From positions 1 to 62,323 of the forward strand of contig ONNQ01000017.1 of assembly GCA_900319245.1 (NCBI GenBank): a stretch of DNA of 62,323 nt, written 5' to 3'. Source of the stretch: an uncultured Lachnospiraceae bacterium. Lineage in GTDB: Bacteria > Bacillota > Clostridia > Lachnospirales > Lachnospiraceae. The position numbers and the translations under genes are program-made. Positions 59,372 to 62,323 of this stretch are shown in pieces. Each line of letters starts with the position of its first letter. Within the stretch, counting starts at the first letter, position 1. The notes beneath the pieces were generated by a model. That model did not search any database. It was not told where the DNA came from and was given only the letters and a program-made list of their open reading frames with translations.

Positions 59372-60229
59372 TCATCCTTCCACTTCAAAATACTGATCGA
59401 GCACAACACTCCACACAGCCAGCGTCTCAGGATCAAACATGGAAGACGTATACTCAGTGCTGCCGTCGTTGAGATAGAACTTATACTCATGTCCGTCCAG
59501 GATCCAGCTGGTGTCCTTTCCCTCGGCGTTTACTTCAAAGACCTGCTTGGCCTGATCGGTTGTATCCAGGATCATATCCTTGAGATCAACGTCAATGGTA
59601 CTGAACTCGTTTGCGATCGACAGGCTCATGCATAAGGTGCGGCTGAATGAATCATAGTCCTGATACAGCTGCGGGTCGATGACTTCCACCGATATAAGGT
59701 CATAGAGGAAATCTCTGTTGATCGTTCTGCCTTCTTCAAGAACGGTCGAGTCAATGTAGTCGCACAGGCCGCCGAGCGTCTTATCTTCATAGATAAAGGT
59801 GCTGTCGTTTACTTCTCCATTCGGAACAACGATGATCTTGTCTCCGTCAAATTTCGCATTGGCGAAGGCATACGAAGCGTCATAGTCTTCGCTGCCTGAT
59901 GCAGCGTCGTCAGATGTGTTCGCTTCGGATTCGGCGTCGTCAGATGCAGATGCTTCAGATTCCGACTCTTCGATAATCTCCTCTGCAGCTTCGGGAAGAG
60001 ATTCCTCGACTTCGGCGGACACATCGGGCAGGGAAGCATCGGACAGGGAATCCTCAACTTCTTGTAATTCGTCGCCGACTTCATCCATAACGGCTGCATC
60101 AACTTCTTCAGCGGTTTCTTCAACCGGTTTGGAAAGATCCGCGCTAGCCTGTTTGCCGGAAGCGCCGCAGCCCGCTGCAGAAAGCACAAGAGTGCCGCAC
60201 AGAAGGAAAGTGATGATTTTTCTATTCAT
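59372..60229 (-). CDS. Acidic lipoprotein of unknown function
   Basis: The 285-residue protein has a lipobox 'SAAGCG' after a signal peptide. Residues about 30-120 are a very acidic, Ser/Glu/Ala/Asp-rich linker ('EVEESLPEAAEEIIEESE', 'SDDAESEANTSDDAASG'). The C-terminal 165 residues are a compact domain ('DDTFIYEDKTLGGLCDYIDS'-like start, ending 'LAVWSVVLDQYFEVEG') that I do not recognise. AAGGAGA precedes ATG 60229. Its linker resembles those of other surface proteins in this block, which probably span the wall. Confidence 0.78.
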   Translation of the reverse strand: MNRKIITFLLCGTLVLSAAGCGASGKQASADLSKPVEETAEEVDAAVMDEVGDELQEVEDSLSDASLPDVSAEVEESLPEAAEEIIEESESEASASDDAESEANTSDDAASGSEDYDASYAFANAKFDGDKIIVVPNGEVNDSTFIYEDKTLGGLCDYIDSTVLEEGRTINRDFLYDLISVEVIDPQLYQDYDSFSRTLCMSLSIANEFSTIDVDLKDMILDTTDQAKQVFEVNAEGKDTSWILDGHEYKFYLNDGSTEYTSSMFDPETLAVWSVVLDQYFEVEG

Positions 60230-60276
60230 GATTGATCTCCTTAATCATTTGCAGGTTACAAATATCGGTACTATTA

Positions 60277-60379
60277 TATCATATATGTGCGTATTATCGA
60301 ATTATCGAAATGACGCGTAAAGCCCCGGCCGATGAAGTCGACTGCGGGTACATCACATCATATATGCGCATATTAATCG
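60277..60379. promoter_or_regulatory. Repeated palindromic motif between divergent genes
   Basis: Two related 23-24-mers, TATCATATATGTGCGTATTA (60277 on) and CATCATATATGCGCATATTA (60356 on), lie 79 bases apart in the gap between the lipoprotein and the methyltransferase gene. The second contains a perfect 12-bp palindrome ATATGCGCATAT (60362-60373). They may be operators of a shared regulator. Confidence 0.4.
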
Positions 60380-60395
60380 CAATGAAGGAGATGCC

Positions 60396-61004
60396 ATGAG
60401 CGGTGCGTCAGAACAGTGGTGGGAGAAGAAACTGAATATCAAGACTTCCGGAACGATCGACCACTTCTTCGAGATGGATTGTAATTACTACGAACCAACG
60501 GATTACAGAGTTCTGGAGGCCCTGGCGAAGAGCGGCTATATTACAGCGGAGAACCATATTCTTGACTATGGATGCGGCCTGGGTCGGTCAGTGCTCTTTC
60601 TGAGCGCCATGACGGGCTGCCGCGCGACCGGGATCGAGTTTGACAGAGATCTCTATGAGAAGGCGTGCCTTAATCTTGACAGGGCGAAGATCCCCGATGC
60701 TTACAAAAAGGGCGTCCGCTTTGTTTGTGAGGACGCCCGAAAGTACCGCTTACAGGATGAAGACAGTTTGTATTTCTTCAATCCCTTTACAGATGACATT
60801 TTAAGGATCGTGCTGCACAGGATCCGGGAATCCTACTATGAAAATCCCAGACAGATCTACCTGTATTTCTATTATCCTTTCGAAAGCGAGATCTCCTTGC
60901 TTATGACAGCGGACGACCTGTTGTTTGTCGACGAGATCGACTGCACAGGCCTGTATGAGAACTATGACAAGCGGGAGAGGATTTTGATCTTTGAGATGGT
61001 GTGA
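60396..61004 (+). CDS. Class I SAM-dependent methyltransferase
   Basis: The 202-residue protein has the SAM-binding loop 'ILDYGCGLGRSVLF', the acidic end of strand 2 in 'ATGIEFDRDLYEKAC' and motif 'VCEDARKY'. The motif IV position reads 'LYFFNPFTDDIL', a variant of the N-P-P-F type used by amine or nucleic-acid methylases. The substrate is unknown; rRNA, tRNA or small-molecule targets are possible. AAGGAG precedes ATG 60396. Confidence 0.85.
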   Translation: MSGASEQWWEKKLNIKTSGTIDHFFEMDCNYYEPTDYRVLEALAKSGYITAENHILDYGCGLGRSVLFLSAMTGCRATGIEFDRDLYEKACLNLDRAKIPDAYKKGVRFVCEDARKYRLQDEDSLYFFNPFTDDILRIVLHRIRESYYENPRQIYLYFYYPFESEISLLMTADDLLFVDEIDCTGLYENYDKRERILIFEMV

Positions 61005-61023
61005 GTGACAGAAATATGGAATG

Positions 61024-61079
61024 AAAAAGAGGGTATTGATCAAGCTGTTTGATCAGCTGGATCCGTACCCCCTCTTTTT
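61024..61079. terminator. Bidirectional terminator between convergent genes
   Basis: AAAAAGAGGG (61024-61033) pairs with CCCTCTTTTT (61070-61079), and an inner TGATCA/TGATCA pairing adds stability. A- and T-runs make it usable from both sides. Confidence 0.88.
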
Positions 61080-61119
61080 CGGTATTATTATGTTTTTCTT
61101 CTGCTTCCCGGATTATTGA

Positions 61120-62211
61120 TCACTGGTCCAGAAAAATCTTCTGCATGAAATTGTAGTGCCCAAGCCTCCACAGATCGTTGTCATGGTCATACCCTTCCAC
61201 CAGATCGGTCTGGTTGGGAATGCCCTTTTGGTCCATGACTTTGCCGTAATAGAGAGTGGAGTCGATGCACCAGGGATCTTCACTGCCGACCAGCTGATAA
61301 ATGTAGATCGGCATGGTCTCCGGCGACTCGATCACGAAGTCGTCAAGGATCGGAGTATTCCAGAAGGTACCTCTGTAATAAGGTGTGGGAATGACGCCGG
61401 TACAGGGAGCAAAGCTGCCGATATATCCTATTTTGGCCTGCCACTTAAATCCCGCGGCCAGCGCATCCGTGCCGCCCTGGGAAACTCCCGTGACTGCTGT
61501 GTATTGCCGGCCCTCCTTTACGGAATAGCGGGACTCGATGAACGGCATCAGGTCCTGCACGAGATCGTCTATGCCCTTGTCGTAATAGGGGCGCATCTCC
61601 TCGTCGGACATGCCGTCCTTCTCTGCCAGAGGGCCTGTATACATATCTGCCCCCACGATGATCATAGGGACCGCAAGTCCGTCGTGCAGCATCTTTCCAT
61701 ACAGAGTCTGCAGGATGGATCCTTCGTGCACGTGGGAATCGTATCGCCCGCCAAAACCGTGAAACATATAGAGTACCGGATACTCCTGTGACTCATCGTA
61801 TCCTGCGGGGAGCAAAACATTGCAGTACTTGTAGTCGCCCGCTGTGTTGGAGTAGTATTCCACGTCGGCCTCGACTGTGCCATAGTCGATGTCATCGTGC
61901 CACTCCTGGAATTCTTCGGGGACTGTGTCATAGGATTCCATGGTATAGGGGTCGTATAGAGTATCAGCGATGATATCAGCAGTGCTTCCGGTATTACTCG
62001 CTGCACTCGCCATTTCAGCTGACTCCATTGTTTCGTCAGAAACAGTCGTTTCATCAGAAATAGTCGTTTCGTCTGAAGCGCTCAATTCTTTGGCCTCAGT
62101 CGTTGTGGCATAGGCCGTCCCGGATGCGGATGTGGTGGAAGAACAGGAAGTGATGAGCAGCGCGGCGGGAAGCAGTAAACTAAGTAAACGATGGGTAGTT
62201 CTTAACCGCAT
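61120..62211 (-). CDS. Secreted esterase lipoprotein (CE1/feruloyl-esterase-like)
   Basis: The 363-residue protein has a lipobox 'LITSCSS', a Ser/Thr/Glu linker with the repeat 'SDETT(I/V/M)' (about 44-62), and an alpha/beta-hydrolase domain of the esterase D/CE1 kind (about 100-363). Visible are 'NVLLPAGYDESQEYPVLYMFHGFGG', the nucleophile Ser in 'TGVSQGGTDAL', and late 'SEDPWCID' and 'HDNDLWRLGHYNF' with candidate Asp and His. Such enzymes remove feruloyl or acetyl groups from plant xylan. Feruloyl esters of quinate (chlorogenate-type) also fit the quinate locus in this window, but that link is only suggestive. AAGGAA precedes ATG 62211. Confidence 0.88.
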   Translation of the reverse strand: MRLRTTHRLLSLLLPAALLITSCSSTTSASGTAYATTTEAKELSASDETTISDETTVSDETMESAEMASAASNTGSTADIIADTLYDPYTMESYDTVPEEFQEWHDDIDYGTVEADVEYYSNTAGDYKYCNVLLPAGYDESQEYPVLYMFHGFGGRYDSHVHEGSILQTLYGKMLHDGLAVPMIIVGADMYTGPLAEKDGMSDEEMRPYYDKGIDDLVQDLMPFIESRYSVKEGRQYTAVTGVSQGGTDALAAGFKWQAKIGYIGSFAPCTGVIPTPYYRGTFWNTPILDDFVIESPETMPIYIYQLVGSEDPWCIDSTLYYGKVMDQKGIPNQTDLVEGYDHDNDLWRLGHYNFMQKIFLDQ

Positions 62212-62237
62212 AGATTCGTATTCCTTTCAAGATTTTG

Positions 62238-62286
62238 GGGCAAGGATTCTCGGTGATTCAATCTCCGAGAGGAATTGCCCTTTTTT
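62238..62286 (+). terminator. Terminator-like hairpin at the window edge
   Basis: GGGCAA...CTCGG (62238-62253) pairs with CCGAG...TTGCCC (62265-62280) with a small internal loop, followed by TTTTTTC on the plus strand. No plus-strand gene precedes it, so it may instead form part of the esterase mRNA leader. The bases after it are AT-rich with no gene. Confidence 0.5.
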
Positions 62287-62323
62287 CTATTGTTTTATAG
62301 TTTTATCTATACCCATTATATCT

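Noticed and set aside
1-62323. tRNA, rRNA or known riboswitch in the intergenic gaps
   Set aside because: I looked through all gaps above about 150 bases and saw no cloverleaf, T-box or riboswitch core that I could support by eye. A covariance-model search would settle this.

Overview
The window comes from a low-to-mid GC anaerobic Firmicute, most probably a gut Lachnospiraceae-type Clostridium. Grounds: purine-rich AGGAGG ribosome sites before nearly every gene, a siphovirus with TP901-type tape measure, a TcdE/Cph1-type holin, a serine-recombinase cassette typical of gut Clostridia, and chromosomal genes (VTC-domain/DUF4956/Cthe_2159 cluster, TRAP and UgpC-type transporters, phosphoglucomutase, Pgi) that are characteristic of that group. 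Species cannot be fixed from sequence alone.

Region 1 (1-21.98 kb) is the right part of an integrated siphovirus or phage-derived element whose left part lies outside the window. It reads tape measure, distal tail, tail endopeptidase/baseplate, three receptor-binding or fibre-like proteins, holin, a two-domain endolysin, and an unusual metallo-beta-lactamase-fold enzyme with endolysin-like wall-binding repeats. Two AT-rich cargo genes follow as independent units: a winged-helix/degenerate FtsK-motor/Mrr-nuclease fusion (14.6-16.0 kb) and a two-pass membrane protein (20.6-21.7 kb). Between them is the integration cassette: two small proteins, then three overlapping recombinase genes, the middle one lacking a catalytic domain. 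The element ends in a 3' scrap resembling the rRNA uracil methyltransferase gene rlmD (rumA), a plausible attachment site.

Region 2 (22.0-31.85 kb) is a quinate/shikimate-type catabolic locus. It holds a flavin/Fe-S ene-reductase of the old-yellow-enzyme family and a LysR regulator on the minus strand, and YdiB-like shikimate/quinate dehydrogenase, MFS transporter, type I 3-dehydroquinate dehydratase and a three-part TRAP transporter on the plus strand. Similar 21-bp LysR-type boxes lie upstream of both arms. No 3-dehydroshikimate dehydratase is present, so a reductive rather than protocatechuate-forming route is suggested.

Region 3 (31.9-48.2 kb) is mixed chromosomal: a membrane-anchored M20 peptidase, a 1248-residue MacB/FtsX-type ABC protein with a huge ectodomain, a secreted protein with two repeats, a GH4 alpha-galactosidase plus HAD phosphatase, a YcxB-like protein, phosphoglucomutase, a PRD/EIIA regulator, glucose-6-phosphate isomerase, an alpha/beta hydrolase and an FRG-domain protein.

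Region 4 (48.2-62.3 kb) is a sugar ABC importer (ATPase, two permeases, doubly anchored binding protein) preceded by a hairpin-rich inserted repeat. A surface-protein block follows: lipoproteins with acidic linkers, an AAA-CYTH protein, the VTC-DUF4956-Cthe_2159 cluster, a methyltransferase and a secreted esterase.

A pattern not explained by standard annotation is that at least four unrelated chromosomal genes end in tandem duplications (22, 25, 32 and 48 bp periods) covering their last codons and stop codon.
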